A stretch of DNA of 64,000 nt from Methylobacterium frigidaeris (GTDB taxonomy: Bacteria; Pseudomonadota; Alphaproteobacteria; Rhizobiales; Beijerinckiaceae), in the NCBI RefSeq assembly GCF_022179185.1, contig NZ_BPQJ01000014.1, positions 98,244-162,243 on the forward strand, in the 5' to 3' direction. The notes under the pieces were generated by a model that saw only the letters and a list, made by a program, of their open reading frames with translations, did not search any database and was not told the DNA's origin. The first letter of the stretch is position 1. The number at the start of each line of letters is the position of its first letter. The translations under genes and the position numbers were made by a program. Shown here in pieces: positions 25,810-34,534 of the stretch.

Positions 25810-26168
25810 CCAGGCTGGACACGCCTCGCGGCTACCGGGTGCTGCTGGTGGAGGACGAGTACTTCATCGCCATGGAACTGGCCGACCTCTTCCGGCGCCG
25901 GGGCGCCGAGGTGCTGGGACCGGTACCGACGGTCGACCAGGCGCTCGACCTCATCGCCGCGACCTCACGGCTCGACGGTGCCGTGCTCGACATCAACCTG
26001 CACGGCGAGATGGCCTACGACGTCGCCGACGTGCTGGAGGCGCGCAAGGTGCCGTTCGTCTTCGCCACCGGCTACGACCGCGAGGTTCTGCCGCCACGCT
26101 TCGCGGGTGCCCGCGTCTGCAACAAGCCCGTGGTGGCGGAGCAGGTGGTGCGGGCGTTGCTGGGGTAG
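25806..26168 (+). CDS. Single-domain response regulator
   Basis: The 120-residue receiver domain has VLLVEDEYFIAMELADLFRRRG (acidic pocket), the phospho-acceptor aspartate in LDGAVLDINL, the conserved threonine/serine position in VFATGYD, and lysine in CNKPV. It has no output domain. Its ATG overlaps the stop of the degraded kinase frame (ATGA), so the two were once a coupled two-component pair. The regulator is intact although its cognate kinase is lost. It may now be driven by another HWE kinase or be on its way to loss. Confidence 0.85.
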   Translation: MTRLDTPRGYRVLLVEDEYFIAMELADLFRRRGAEVLGPVPTVDQALDLIAATSRLDGAVLDINLHGEMAYDVADVLEARKVPFVFATGYDREVLPPRFAGARVCNKPVVAEQVVRALLG

Positions 26169-26306
26169 GCGGTACCGGGCTCCAGGCGAGCCCGTCCGGC
26201 GGCGATACTCGGCCGTCGATCCGTCTCGCCACACTGGGACGGCGGTGGTTCGGGATTCTCCGATGTGACGATGCCGCAGACCTGCGCCCAGCTCGCACGG
26301 GGCAGG

Positions 26307-26792
26307 CTAACACCCCGCGAGCGGAAGCTCGAAGCGTGGACCACCAGGCGAGAGAGCCGCGAAGCCGAGCATCCGGTAGAATGATTGCGCGCGATGGTTG
26401 TCGGGGTGGGTCCCGACCACGAGCCGGGCGCACCCTTGTGCCTCAGCCTCGGTTCTCGCCGCGTTCACCAATGACCGTCCGGCTCCGGAGCCTCTGGCCG
26501 CAGGGGCGACGAAGAGATGGTGAAGGTCCATGGCGCGAGCCGCATATTGGGCACGATACAAGCGGATGAGAAGAGCATAGCCGGTCAAGCCCTGCTCTCG
26601 CTCTACAACCAGCGCCGTCGCCCAGGGCGGCGAGGCAAAGAGATCTGACCGAAGGGTTTCGGCGTCGGTGGTCGCGCGGTCGCCGTGATGCGCGGCCAGC
26701 TGACAGATCAGCCCGGCCAGCGCCTCGGCATCGTCCGGGACGGCGTGACGGATGACGATGGCGGTCCGCATCCGGGAAGGGTTGTCCAGCAT
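26307..26792 (-). CDS. GNAT-family N-acetyltransferase
   Basis: The 161-residue protein shows the GNAT fold: IRHAVPDDAEALAGLICQLA at the N-terminus, then DLHHLFVAPAARGSGAGRSLV, which is the acetyl-CoA pyrophosphate-binding motif A. The HPDNHRAQSFYRMLGF motif B follows. Substrate unknown; small-molecule amines or protein N-termini are possible. ATG 26792 is chosen because a CAAGG ribosome-binding site lies at good distance, while 26798 is too close to it. The frame remains open upstream, but that stretch shows no conserved features. Confidence 0.82.
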   Translation of the reverse strand: MLDNPSRMRTAIVIRHAVPDDAEALAGLICQLAAHHGDRATTDAETLRSDLFASPPWATALVVEREQGLTGYALLIRLYRAQYAARAMDLHHLFVAPAARGSGAGRSLVNAARTEAEAQGCARLVVGTHPDNHRAQSFYRMLGFAALSPGGPRFELPLAGC

Positions 26793-26969
26793 GAGCATCG
26801 CCTTGTGATGATAGGCGCCGCAGCGTGAAAGTTTGTTTGATCCGCTGCGTCGATCAACCTGGCACTCAGGCGGACATCTCTCTGCGTTACTCAGGGTTCC
26901 GCTGAGCGGCCCTGGGATGACGAGTGGGGTTCGTTCGATCCGCTGATCGCACCTCGAGCCGACACGCAA

Positions 26970-27004
26970 CAAAAACGGCCGCCGGGCAATCACCCAGCGG
27001 CCGT
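26970..27004 (-). terminator. Rho-independent terminator of the outer-membrane protein gene
   Basis: On the minus strand, arms acggccgc and gcggccgt (27004-26997 and 26982-26975) flank a 14-base loop and are followed by TTTTTG. It lies about 70 bases past the stop of the outer-membrane protein gene. It is the clearest T-tract terminator in this part of the window. Confidence 0.85.
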
Positions 27005-27057
27005 AGAGACGGGCGGTCCTCAGCAGGCCCGCCAAAGCGGCTCAGCCGATCTGTCGA

Positions 27058-27087
27058 TCAGAGGCCGTTGAATCAGAGGCCGTTGAA
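27058..27087 (-). repeat. Tandem duplication of the last 15 bp of the outer-membrane protein gene
   Basis: The 15-base unit ttcaacggcctctga (minus strand), encoding FNGL plus stop, occurs twice head to tail at 27087-27073 and 27072-27058. The first copy supplies the real C-terminus and stop. The second repeats both in the 3' untranslated region. Confidence 0.9.
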
Positions 27088-27987
27088 CTTGTAGCTGAAC
27101 CCGGCGCGGACCAGGTTGCCCTCGGTGTGGAAGCGCGAGGTGTAGGAGCCGCGGGGCTGGGGGCCGACGCCGCCATTCACCGCCAGCGCGGTGTTGTTGA
27201 CGAGCACGTTGCGGCTGCCGAGGTCGTAGTGCAGGTACTCGGCCTTGATCGTCACGGCCTGGGATTGCACGCCGAGCAGGCTCAGCAGGCTGAAGCGCGC
27301 CAGGAACGAATCGGTCGGCAGGGCGTACTCGATACCGCCGCCATAGGCGTAGCCGGTCGCGAGGTCGTTGTAGCGGCCGGTATAGGCCAGGGCCAGCGGC
27401 GGGGTGGCACCGGCCGTGGTGTAGAAGTTGGCGCGGTAATCGACGCCGCCATAGGCGAAGCCGCCCATGCCATAGACGAAGAGGCGGTCGAAGGCGTAGC
27501 CGGCGCGGCCGACGACGGTGCCGAGCCAGGACAGCTCCTGACGGAAGGCGCTCGGGTCGGGGAAGCCGCCATTCGCGGCGAGCTGCGGGCCGAGATAGAA
27601 GGTGTTCTTGTGGATGTCGGTCCAGGCCCAGTCGGCCTGGACGCCGACCACGAAGCCCGAGCCCGGCGTGAACTGGTAGTTGTAGCCGAAGCCGCCGCCG
27701 ATATTGGCGAGGCCGTCCTGCTCGTTGCGCACCGACGGCGGGCGACGCAGGGTCGCGACGTTGCCGATCGTGTTGGTCGGCACGAGGTCGTTGCCGAGCG
27801 TGGTGATGCGCTGGCGGTCGGTGAAGGTGTAGTCGGTGTGCAGGCCGGCATAGAAGCCGGTCCAGGTGAAGACCGGCACCGGCGTGAAGACCGGCGGCGG
27901 GGCGACGCGGCGCGGCAGGTCCGCGGCGGAGGCCGCTCCGGCGAGGAGCGACGTCGCGGCGCCGGCGAGCATGAACTTCTTGAGCAC
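27073..27987 (-). CDS. Outer-membrane beta-barrel protein, Omp25/31-like
   Basis: The 304-residue protein has a signal peptide (FMLAGAATSLLAGAASAADLP) and the short Pro-rich linker typical of rhizobial Omp25/31 proteins. FTWTGFYAGLHTDYTF opens the barrel. Repeated amphipathic strands follow (GGFGYNYQFTPGSGFVVGVQADWAW, YAFDRLFVYGMGGFAYGGVDYR). The final strand is VRAGFSYKFNGL. It should be an abundant outer-membrane structural or immunomodulatory-type porin-like protein. GTG 27987 is taken as start because it immediately precedes the basic KK of the signal peptide. It has its own terminator downstream. Confidence 0.88.
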   Translation of the reverse strand: MLKKFMLAGAATSLLAGAASAADLPRRVAPPPVFTPVPVFTWTGFYAGLHTDYTFTDRQRITTLGNDLVPTNTIGNVATLRRPPSVRNEQDGLANIGGGFGYNYQFTPGSGFVVGVQADWAWTDIHKNTFYLGPQLAANGGFPDPSAFRQELSWLGTVVGRAGYAFDRLFVYGMGGFAYGGVDYRANFYTTAGATPPLALAYTGRYNDLATGYAYGGGIEYALPTDSFLARFSLLSLLGVQSQAVTIKAEYLHYDLGSRNVLVNNTALAVNGGVGPQPRGSYTSRFHTEGNLVRAGFSYKFNGL

Positions 27988-28145
27988 TGGAGTACGCCCC
28001 GGTTGAGCGAAATTATGGCCGCAGGCTAGCTTGGGCGTGGCCCGGCGCCTATGACCGCCGTGCCACACCCGGCGGTTGACCGACCGGGTTTCCATTTTTT
28101 TTCCGTGTGCTGCCGCACAGGGCGGCCGGCGACCCGCGAGGAGCC

Positions 28146-29642
28146 ATGCCCGCAGGAGACTTCCCCGCAGGAGACCTTCCCGCACGAGAGGGCGCGAGGG
28201 CCCTGATGATCCAGGGCACCGGCTCGGATGTCGGCAAGTCGCTGATCGTCGCCGGGCTCGCCCGCGCCTATGCGCGCAGGGGCCTGCGGGTGCGGCCGTT
28301 CAAGCCGCAGAACATGTCGAACAACGCCGCCGTCACGGCCGACGGCGGCGAGATCGGCCGGGCCCAGGCGCTCCAGGCCCGGGCGGCGGGTGTCGCTCCT
28401 TCCGTGCACATGAACCCGGTGCTCCTGAAGCCCCAGAGCGAGACCGGCTCGCAGGTGGTGGTGCAGGGGCGGATGGTCGGCACGGCGCGGGCCCGGGAGT
28501 TTCAGGCCTGGAAGCCGCGGCTGCTCGCGGCCGTCGTCGAGAGCTTCGGACGCTTGCAGGCGGAATCCGATCTGGTGCTGGTCGAGGGCGCGGGCTCGGC
28601 GTCGGAGGTGAACCTGCGCCGGGGCGACATCGCCAATATGGGGTTCGCCCGTGCCACCGGCACGCCGGTGGTGCTCCTCGGCGACATCGACCGCGGCGGG
28701 GTGATCGCGAGCCTCGTCGGCACCAAGGCGGTGATCGACCCGGAGGATGCCGCGATGGTGCGGGGCTTCCTCGTCAACCGCTTCCGCGGCGATCCGGCGC
28801 TCTTCGCCGACGGCATGAGCCTGATCGCCGCCCGCACTGGCTGGGAGGCGCTGGGGCTGATCCCGCACTTCCCGGACGCCGCACGGCTGCCGGCGGAGGA
28901 CGTGCTGGGTCTCAAGGGCGCCGAGCGCCCGGGCGGGAAGGTCGTGGCGGTGCCGGTCCTGCCCCGCATCGCCAATTTCGACGACCTCGACCCGTTGAGA
29001 GCCGAGCCCGGGGTGAGCGTGGTGCTGGTCGAGCCGGGCCGGCCGATCCCGGCCGAGGCGGATCTCGTGCTGCTGCCGGGCTCCAAGACCACGATCCCCG
29101 ACCTCGCCTTCCTGCGCGAGCAGGGCTGGGACATCGACATCCTCGCCCATCGCCGCCGCGGCGGACGGGTGCTCGGCCTGTGCGGCGGCTACCAGATGCT
29201 CGGCACGACCGTGAGCGACCCGCAGGGCATCGAGGGACCGTCCGGCACGGTGGCGGGCTTGGGCCTCCTCGACGTCGCGACGGTGCTCACCGCCGAGAAG
29301 CGGCTGGCGGCGGCGCGCGGCGTCAGCCTGCCGGACGAGACGCCGTTCACCGGCTACGAGATGCATGTCGGCGAGACCGAAGGGCCCGACGCGGCCCGGC
29401 CGCTGCTTCGCCTCGCCGACGGCCGCGCCGATGGTGCGGTCTCGGCCGACGGCCTCGTCTGCGGCACCTACGTGCACGGCCTGTTCTCCGACGAGGGCCA
29501 GCGCGCCCTCTGGCTCGACCGCCTCGGCGCCGTACCGGGGCCGGAGGCCTACGAGGCGGTGATCGAGCGCGTGCTCGACCGCTTCGCCGACCACCTAGAG
29601 GCGCATGTCGATTGCGACCGGCTGCTCGCTTTGGCGGACTAA
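28146..29642 (+). CDS. cobQ: Cobyric acid synthase
   Basis: This 498-residue amidotransferase adds four amide groups to adenosylcobyrinic acid a,c-diamide in cobalamin synthesis. The N-terminal ATP-binding domain starts with MIQGTGSDVGKSLIVAGL and RPFKPQNMSNNA. The glutaminase domain contains the nucleophile cysteine in VLGLCGGYQMLG and the histidine in GTYVHGLF. ATG 28146 is selected because gcgaggagcc precedes it; an upstream GTG at 28107 would add 13 residues. The first residues contain a short AGDFPAGDLPA repeat. I see no cobalamin riboswitch upstream. Its stop is the first base triplet of repeat copy B. Confidence 0.95.
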   Translation: MPAGDFPAGDLPAREGARALMIQGTGSDVGKSLIVAGLARAYARRGLRVRPFKPQNMSNNAAVTADGGEIGRAQALQARAAGVAPSVHMNPVLLKPQSETGSQVVVQGRMVGTARAREFQAWKPRLLAAVVESFGRLQAESDLVLVEGAGSASEVNLRRGDIANMGFARATGTPVVLLGDIDRGGVIASLVGTKAVIDPEDAAMVRGFLVNRFRGDPALFADGMSLIAARTGWEALGLIPHFPDAARLPAEDVLGLKGAERPGGKVVAVPVLPRIANFDDLDPLRAEPGVSVVLVEPGRPIPAEADLVLLPGSKTTIPDLAFLREQGWDIDILAHRRRGGRVLGLCGGYQMLGTTVSDPQGIEGPSGTVAGLGLLDVATVLTAEKRLAAARGVSLPDETPFTGYEMHVGETEGPDAARPLLRLADGRADGAVSADGLVCGTYVHGLFSDEGQRALWLDRLGAVPGPEAYEAVIERVLDRFADHLEAHVDCDRLLALAD

Positions 29643-29739
29643 GCAAGATTGCGGCACGCAATTTTGCTTGGTCTCCTGTTTTCGCGTCGTTTCTGCCGCC
29701 GAACCGGCGACCGCTCCGGCGAATGATGCTCAGGCTCGC
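29640..29739 (+). repeat. Stop-codon-associated ~100-bp repeat, copy B
   Basis: Starts with the TAA stop of cobQ and forms the hairpin aagcaagatt / aattttgctt (G-T pair included). It continues through a region matching copy A (24571-24670) and ends with gaatgatgctcaggc. Remains of a DUF1800 gene follow immediately. Confidence 0.8.
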
Positions 29740-29769
29740 GATCCGGGCCGACGGGCGGTGAGACCGCCC

Positions 29770-30344
29770 GTGCGCCGTTTCAGCGGCGGGCCTCCGTCCT
29801 GGCCGGCACCGTCCCCCTGCCGGGCGGGGCGGACCTGTCCTCCGCGCCGACGCTGCTCACCGCCCTCCAGGTCGAGGAGCACAGCCGCAAGCTCGCCCGG
29901 ACCTTCCTCGACCAGGATGGCGACCTGTCGCGCTTGGCGCTGGCGCTGATCGAGGCGCCGGAGGCCTGGGACTCGGTCCAGCGCAAGATCCGCTCGCCGC
30001 AGGAATTCCTGGTCGCGGCTTTGCGCGGGCTCGCCCTCGCGCCGGATCCGCGGATGGTGATGGGCGGCCTCACCGCGCTCGGCCAGCCGTTCTGGTCCGC
30101 CCCGGCGCCGAACGGCTATCCCGACGAGGCCGGGGCCTGGGCCTCGCCGGAGGGCCTGCGCGCGCGGATCGACCTCGCCGCCCGGATGGGCCAGCTCGCC
30201 ACCGGTGCCGATCCGATGGCGTTCGCCGAGGCGGTGCTGGGGCCTCTCGCGACCGACGAGACCCGCACGGCGCTCCGCCGGGCCGAGAGCCGGGCGCAAG
30301 GTATCGCCCTCGTTCTGATGGCCCCCGAGTTCCAGCGACGGTGA
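29770..30344 (+). pseudogene. DUF1800 family protein, N-terminally truncated remnant
   Basis: The open frame reads RKLARTFLDQDGDLSRLALALIEAPEAWDSVQRKIRSPQEFLVAALRGL, continues through RMVMGGLTALGQPFWSAPAPNGYPDEAGAW, and ends in AESRAQGIALVLMAPEFQRR, the typical C-terminus of DUF1800 proteins. A complete member is about 450-500 residues; here only about the last 190 remain and no credible start or signal peptide is present. The left boundary falls close to the end of repeat copy B. It abuts a DUF1501 remnant, and these two families normally form an operon of exported proteins. Confidence 0.75.
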
Positions 30345-30961
30345 CCCCCATGGCCGATGTCTGCGAATCCCATCCGACCCGCCGGGCGATTCTCGGCACC
30401 GCCGGGGCGCTGTTCGCCTGGGGCGCGCTTCCCCGCACCGCCACCGCGGCGCCGGGCAGCCGCGACGCCCGCCTCGTCGTGGTGATCCTGCGCGGCGCCC
30501 TCGACGGGCTCTCGGCGGCGCCGCCGCTCGGCGACCCGTCCTATGCCTCCTTGCGCCCCGGCATCGCGCTCACCGGCGACGGGTCCGGGGCGGCTCCGCC
30601 CCTCGACGGCTTCTTCGCTCTGCATCCGGCGCTGCCGACCTTCGCCCGGCTCTACGCCGCCCGGTAGGCCCTGGTGGTGCATGCCGCCGCCACCGGCTGC
30701 CGCGAGCGCTCCTACTTCGACGGGCAGGACGTGCTCGAGAGCAGCCAGCCCGGCCCCGGCCACACCGCGAGCGGCTGGCTCAACCGCCTCGTCGCGGCCC
30801 TGCCGGCCGGGGAGGGCCGCGACCTCGCCCCGACCACCGACGTGCGGGCGGTCGCCAAGGGCCTGGCGGCGGACCTGTTCGGCCTGTCTCCGGCAGTGCT
30901 CGCCCGCAGCGTCTTCCCGGGGACGGAGCTGTTGCGGCCGGTGGGTGGGCTGGCGGTGTAG
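30341..30961 (+). pseudogene. DUF1501 family protein, disrupted by an amber codon and an internal deletion
   Basis: The N-terminus is intact, with a twin-arginine-like signal (TRRAILGTAGALFAWGALP) and LVVVILRGALDGLSAAPPLGDPSY. The frame is then stopped by TAG at 30665-30667, where CAG is expected. It resumes in the same frame with ALVVHAAATGCRERSYFDGQDVLESSQPGPGHTASGWLN. A jump then joins LVAALPAG directly to GRDLAPTTDVRAVAKGLAADLFGLS, the C-terminal part. About half of the family's usual 390-400 residues are gone. Its start overlaps the DUF1800 remnant. Confidence 0.8.
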
Positions 30962-31032
30962 GCGGCATCGGGCGGCCATCCCGGAGCCGGGAACAGCGAT
31001 CCGGTTCGGCCGCCCCGTACTCCCCCACATCA

Positions 31033-31072
31033 TTCCTGTGCATGCGACAGCCTTCCTGTGCATGCGACAGCC
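31033..31072. promoter_or_regulatory. Tandem 20-bp near-palindrome upstream of the Mfd-like gene
   Basis: The unit ttcctgtgcatgcgacagcc occurs twice without mismatch (31033-31052, 31053-31072), ending 61 bases before the start codon of the helicase gene. Each unit contains CTGT-N7-ACAG around a GCATGC palindrome, the look of a double operator. It does not resemble the alphaproteobacterial LexA box GTTC-N7-GTTC. The binding protein is unknown. Confidence 0.5.
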
Positions 31073-31133
31073 CTGGCCCGGACCCACGGCAGCCGACGGG
31101 CGTTTCCCGGTCCAGAGAACAGGAGGGGGGCCG

Positions 31134-34100
31134 ATGGCGAAGCGCAAGGTAAGCCGGCGCGCGAAGGTGGGGGCCGAGGAGGGCGTGGCGCCGCTGGTGC
31201 CGCCCGGGGCCCTCGCGGTGGCGCTGCTCGGCCTGCGCGACCGGGGCCGCCCCCTCGTCCACGTCGCCCGCGATGCCCGCCGGCTGGAGGAGATCGCCGC
31301 CCTGCTGCGCGGGCTGGCGCCCGGCCTCGGCGTCGCGGTCTATCCGGAATGGGACTGCCTGCCCTTCGACCGCGCCTCGCCCTCCCGCGGCACGATGGGG
31401 GCACGGGCCGGCGTGCTGCGCTGGCTCACCGATGCCGACCATCTGCCGGACATCCTGCTCACCACCGCGCCGGCTCTGATCCAGCGGGTCCCCCCGCCCG
31501 AGACCTGGGCCGAGGCCCGGGTCGAGATCACCGCCGGCGACGCCCTCGAGCCCGGCCGCTTCACGGCGGAGCTGCAGCGCCTCGGCTACATCCTCGACGA
31601 CCGGGTCGACGAGCCCGGCGAGGTGGCGGTGCGCGGCCGGACCATCGACGTGTTTCCGGCCGCCGCACCGCGGCCCTGCCGCATCGAGCATGCCGGCGGC
31701 AAGGTCACGGCGATCCGCACCTACGATCCGGTCTCGCAGCGCTCCCTCGACGAGGTCGGGACCCTGGTGGTCGACCCGGCGACCGAGATCGTCCTGGCGC
31801 CGGATTCGCCCGTGTGCCTGCGCCCCTTCACCGGCCAGGAGCACCAGCTCCCGACCCTCTACGGCCGCCTCGTCACGGTCCTGGATTACGTGCCGGAGGC
31901 CCGCCTGGTGGTCGAGGCGGGGGCGGAAGGCCGCGCCGAGGCCTTCTTCGAGCAGATTGCCGAGGGGCGAACCTCGGAGGCCGCGACCCGCGGCAAGGCG
32001 GCGCCGCTCTACCTCTCGCCCGCCGAGTGGCGGGAGACCCGCGACGCCCGCAAGGCCGCCGTCGCCAACGACGCGGATGCCCAGTCCATCGCGGTGCCGG
32101 CCTTCCTGCGCGAGCGCCGGCCGGGTCCGGCCTTCTCGGCCTACCTGCGCGAGCGCCTGAAGGCCGGCGAGCGGGTCGTGCTCGCTGGAGACGGGGCCGC
32201 GCTCAAGCGCTTGTCGCGCCAAGCCGCCCGGGCGGCGGAGCGCAGCGTCCGCCCGGTGCCCGCCTGGTCCGAGGCCGTCGCCGCCAAGGCCGGCGAGATC
32301 GTGGCCCTGCCCGCCCCCCTCGATGCGGGGTTCCGGGTGCCGGACCTCGGCGCCACGGTGATCGCCGCGCCGGACGTCTATGGCGGCACCTCCGTCAGGC
32401 CCAGCGCCGGCCAGCCGGTGATCCTGCCGATGGGCGAGGTCGATCTCCGGGTCGGCGACGTCGCGGTGGACCGCGACCATGGCCTGTGCGTGTTCGAGGG
32501 GCTGGAGCGCGTCGCCACCGGCGACGGCGGCAGCACCGAGGCCCTGCGCCTGCGCTTCGCCCACGACGCGATCCTGATGGTGCCGGTGGCCCAGGCCGAC
32601 CGGATCTGGCGCTACGGCTCGGAGGAGGAGGCCGTCACCCTCGACAAGCTCGAGGGCGGCACCTGGCCGAAGCGCCGGCTCACCACCGAGGCGGGACTGG
32701 CCCGGGCCGCCCGCGCCATGCTGGAGGCGGCGGAGATCCGCAGCACCGCCAGGGCCCCCGCCCTGGTGCCGCCGGAGCGCGAGATGGAGCGCTTCGGCGC
32801 CGGCTTCGGCTTCCCGCTCACCCCCGATCAGGCGAAGGCCGTCGACGGGGCGCTCACCGATCTCGCCGGCGAGCGGCCGATGGACCGGCTGGTCTGCGGC
32901 GATGTCGGCTTCGGCAAGACCGAGGTGGCGCTCCGCGCCGCCGCGGCGGCGCTGCTGGCCGGCAAGCAGGTCGCGGTGGTGGCGCCGACGACCGTGCTGG
33001 TGCGCCAGCACCTGCGCACCTTCGAGCGGCGCTTTTCCCGCTTCGGCATCGGTGTGGCGCAGCTCTCGCGCCTCGCGAACCCGGCTGAGGCCAAGCGCGT
33101 GCGCCAGGGCCTCGCCGACGGCTCGATCCGCCTCGTGATCGGCACCCACGCCCTGGCCGGGCGCGGCGTGCAATTCGCCGATCTCGGCCTCGTGGTGATC
33201 GACGAGGAGCAGCGCTTCGGCGCCGCCCTGAAGGAGCGTCTGCGGGTCATGGCGGGCGACGCCCACGTGCTGACGCTCACCGCGACGCCGATCCCCCGCA
33301 CCCTGCAATCGGCGCTCGTCGGCCTGAAGTCGCTCAGCGTCATCGCGACGCCGCCGGCGGTGCGCCAGCCGATCCGCACCATGCTGACCCCGCTCCACGA
33401 CGACACCCTGCGGGCGGCGCTGATGCGCGAGAAGGGCCGCGGCGGCCAGAGCTTCGTCGTCTGCCCCCGCATCGAGGAGATCGGCCCGATGGCCGAGCGC
33501 CTGAAGCGGCTGGTGCCCGAGCTCGAGACCGTCGTCGCCCACGGCGAGATGAAGCCGGCGGCCCTCGACGAGATCATGGTGCGCTTCGCCGACGGCGAGG
33601 GCGACGTATTGCTCGCCACCTCGATCATCGAGAGCGGGCTCGACGTGCCGCGGGCCAACACGATGCTGGTCCACGATGCCGAGCGCTTCGGCCTCGCCCA
33701 GCTGCACCAGCTCCGCGGCCGCGTCGGCCGCGGCCAGCGCCGGGGCGTCACCTACCTGCTGACCCGGCCCGACCGCGACTTGGCCCCGGCGGCGGAGAAG
33801 CGCCTGCGCACGCTGGAGGCCCTCGACCGCCTCGGCGCGGGTTTCGCCATCAGTGCGCGCGACCTGGATCTTCGCGGCGCCGGAGACCTCGTCGGCGAGA
33901 ACCAGGCCGGCCACGTCAAGCTCATCGGCCTCGGCCTCTATCAGCACCTGCTCCAGCTGGCCTTGCGTGCCGCCAAGGGCGAGCCGGCGGAGGATTGGGC
34001 GCCGGAGATCAATCTCGGCCTCGCCGGCGACGTGCCGGAGGATTACGTGCCCGAGCCCGAGGTCCGCCTGAGCCTCTACACCCGTCTCCTGCGCCTCGGA

Positions 34101-34427
34101 AGCGCGGAGGAGGTCGAGGCCCTGCGTGGCGAGGTCGAGGACCGGTTCGGGCCGCTGCCAGTGGGCGTGCGGGCGCTGTTCGCCTTGGGCCGCCTGCGGG
34201 TCGCCTGCCTCGCACTCGGCATCGCCCGCCTCACCGGCGGGCCGCAGGGGCTCGCGGTCGATTTCCGCCCCGGCTGCACGCCGGCCGCGATGCCGCTGAC
34301 CGACGAGGTGACCGCCCGCGACGGGCGCCTGATCCTGCGCCGCGCGTGCGACGATCCGGACCGGCGCGGCGAGCTGGCGGCCGAGTTCTTGCACCTGATC
34401 CAGGAGGCCCGCGACCAGCAGGGCTGA
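31134..34427 (+). CDS. Mfd-like superfamily 2 helicase (transcription-repair coupling factor family)
   Basis: The 1097-residue protein has the full Mfd layout. It has a UvrB-like N-terminal module with YPEWDCLPFDRASPS and GYILDDRVDEPGEVAVRGRTIDVFP, and a CarD/RID-like domain (VDLRVGDVAVDRDHGLCVFEGLERV). Helicase motifs GDVGFGKTEVALRA, DEEQRFG, TLTATPIPRTL, ATSIIESGLDVPRANT and QLHQLRGRVGR follow, and a C-terminal TRCF domain closes the protein. It is somewhat shorter than canonical Mfd (about 1150-1180), and the RNA-polymerase-interacting segment is divergent. It may be a paralogue rather than the housekeeping Mfd. ATG 31134 follows an aggagggg ribosome-binding site. Confidence 0.87.
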   Translation: MAKRKVSRRAKVGAEEGVAPLVPPGALAVALLGLRDRGRPLVHVARDARRLEEIAALLRGLAPGLGVAVYPEWDCLPFDRASPSRGTMGARAGVLRWLTDADHLPDILLTTAPALIQRVPPPETWAEARVEITAGDALEPGRFTAELQRLGYILDDRVDEPGEVAVRGRTIDVFPAAAPRPCRIEHAGGKVTAIRTYDPVSQRSLDEVGTLVVDPATEIVLAPDSPVCLRPFTGQEHQLPTLYGRLVTVLDYVPEARLVVEAGAEGRAEAFFEQIAEGRTSEAATRGKAAPLYLSPAEWRETRDARKAAVANDADAQSIAVPAFLRERRPGPAFSAYLRERLKAGERVVLAGDGAALKRLSRQAARAAERSVRPVPAWSEAVAAKAGEIVALPAPLDAGFRVPDLGATVIAAPDVYGGTSVRPSAGQPVILPMGEVDLRVGDVAVDRDHGLCVFEGLERVATGDGGSTEALRLRFAHDAILMVPVAQADRIWRYGSEEEAVTLDKLEGGTWPKRRLTTEAGLARAARAMLEAAEIRSTARAPALVPPEREMERFGAGFGFPLTPDQAKAVDGALTDLAGERPMDRLVCGDVGFGKTEVALRAAAAALLAGKQVAVVAPTTVLVRQHLRTFERRFSRFGIGVAQLSRLANPAEAKRVRQGLADGSIRLVIGTHALAGRGVQFADLGLVVIDEEQRFGAALKERLRVMAGDAHVLTLTATPIPRTLQSALVGLKSLSVIATPPAVRQPIRTMLTPLHDDTLRAALMREKGRGGQSFVVCPRIEEIGPMAERLKRLVPELETVVAHGEMKPAALDEIMVRFADGEGDVLLATSIIESGLDVPRANTMLVHDAERFGLAQLHQLRGRVGRGQRRGVTYLLTRPDRDLAPAAEKRLRTLEALDRLGAGFAISARDLDLRGAGDLVGENQAGHVKLIGLGLYQHLLQLALRAAKGEPAEDWAPEINLGLAGDVPEDYVPEPEVRLSLYTRLLRLGSAEEVEALRGEVEDRFGPLPVGVRALFALGRLRVACLALGIARLTGGPQGLAVDFRPGCTPAAMPLTDEVTARDGRLILRRACDDPDRRGELAAEFLHLIQEARDQQG

Positions 34428-34534
34428 GGCGACGACACGTTTCGGGGCGGGAGCGTCATCCCGCGCCCGGAACGATCGGCCAAGGCCAAGGTTGACCTCG
34501 GGACCGGATCGAGGCCGCCGACGAGCTGCGCCCC

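Noticed and set aside
28000..28145. Possible cobalamin riboswitch upstream of cobQ
   Set aside because: No B12-box or matching conserved core could be found in these bases.
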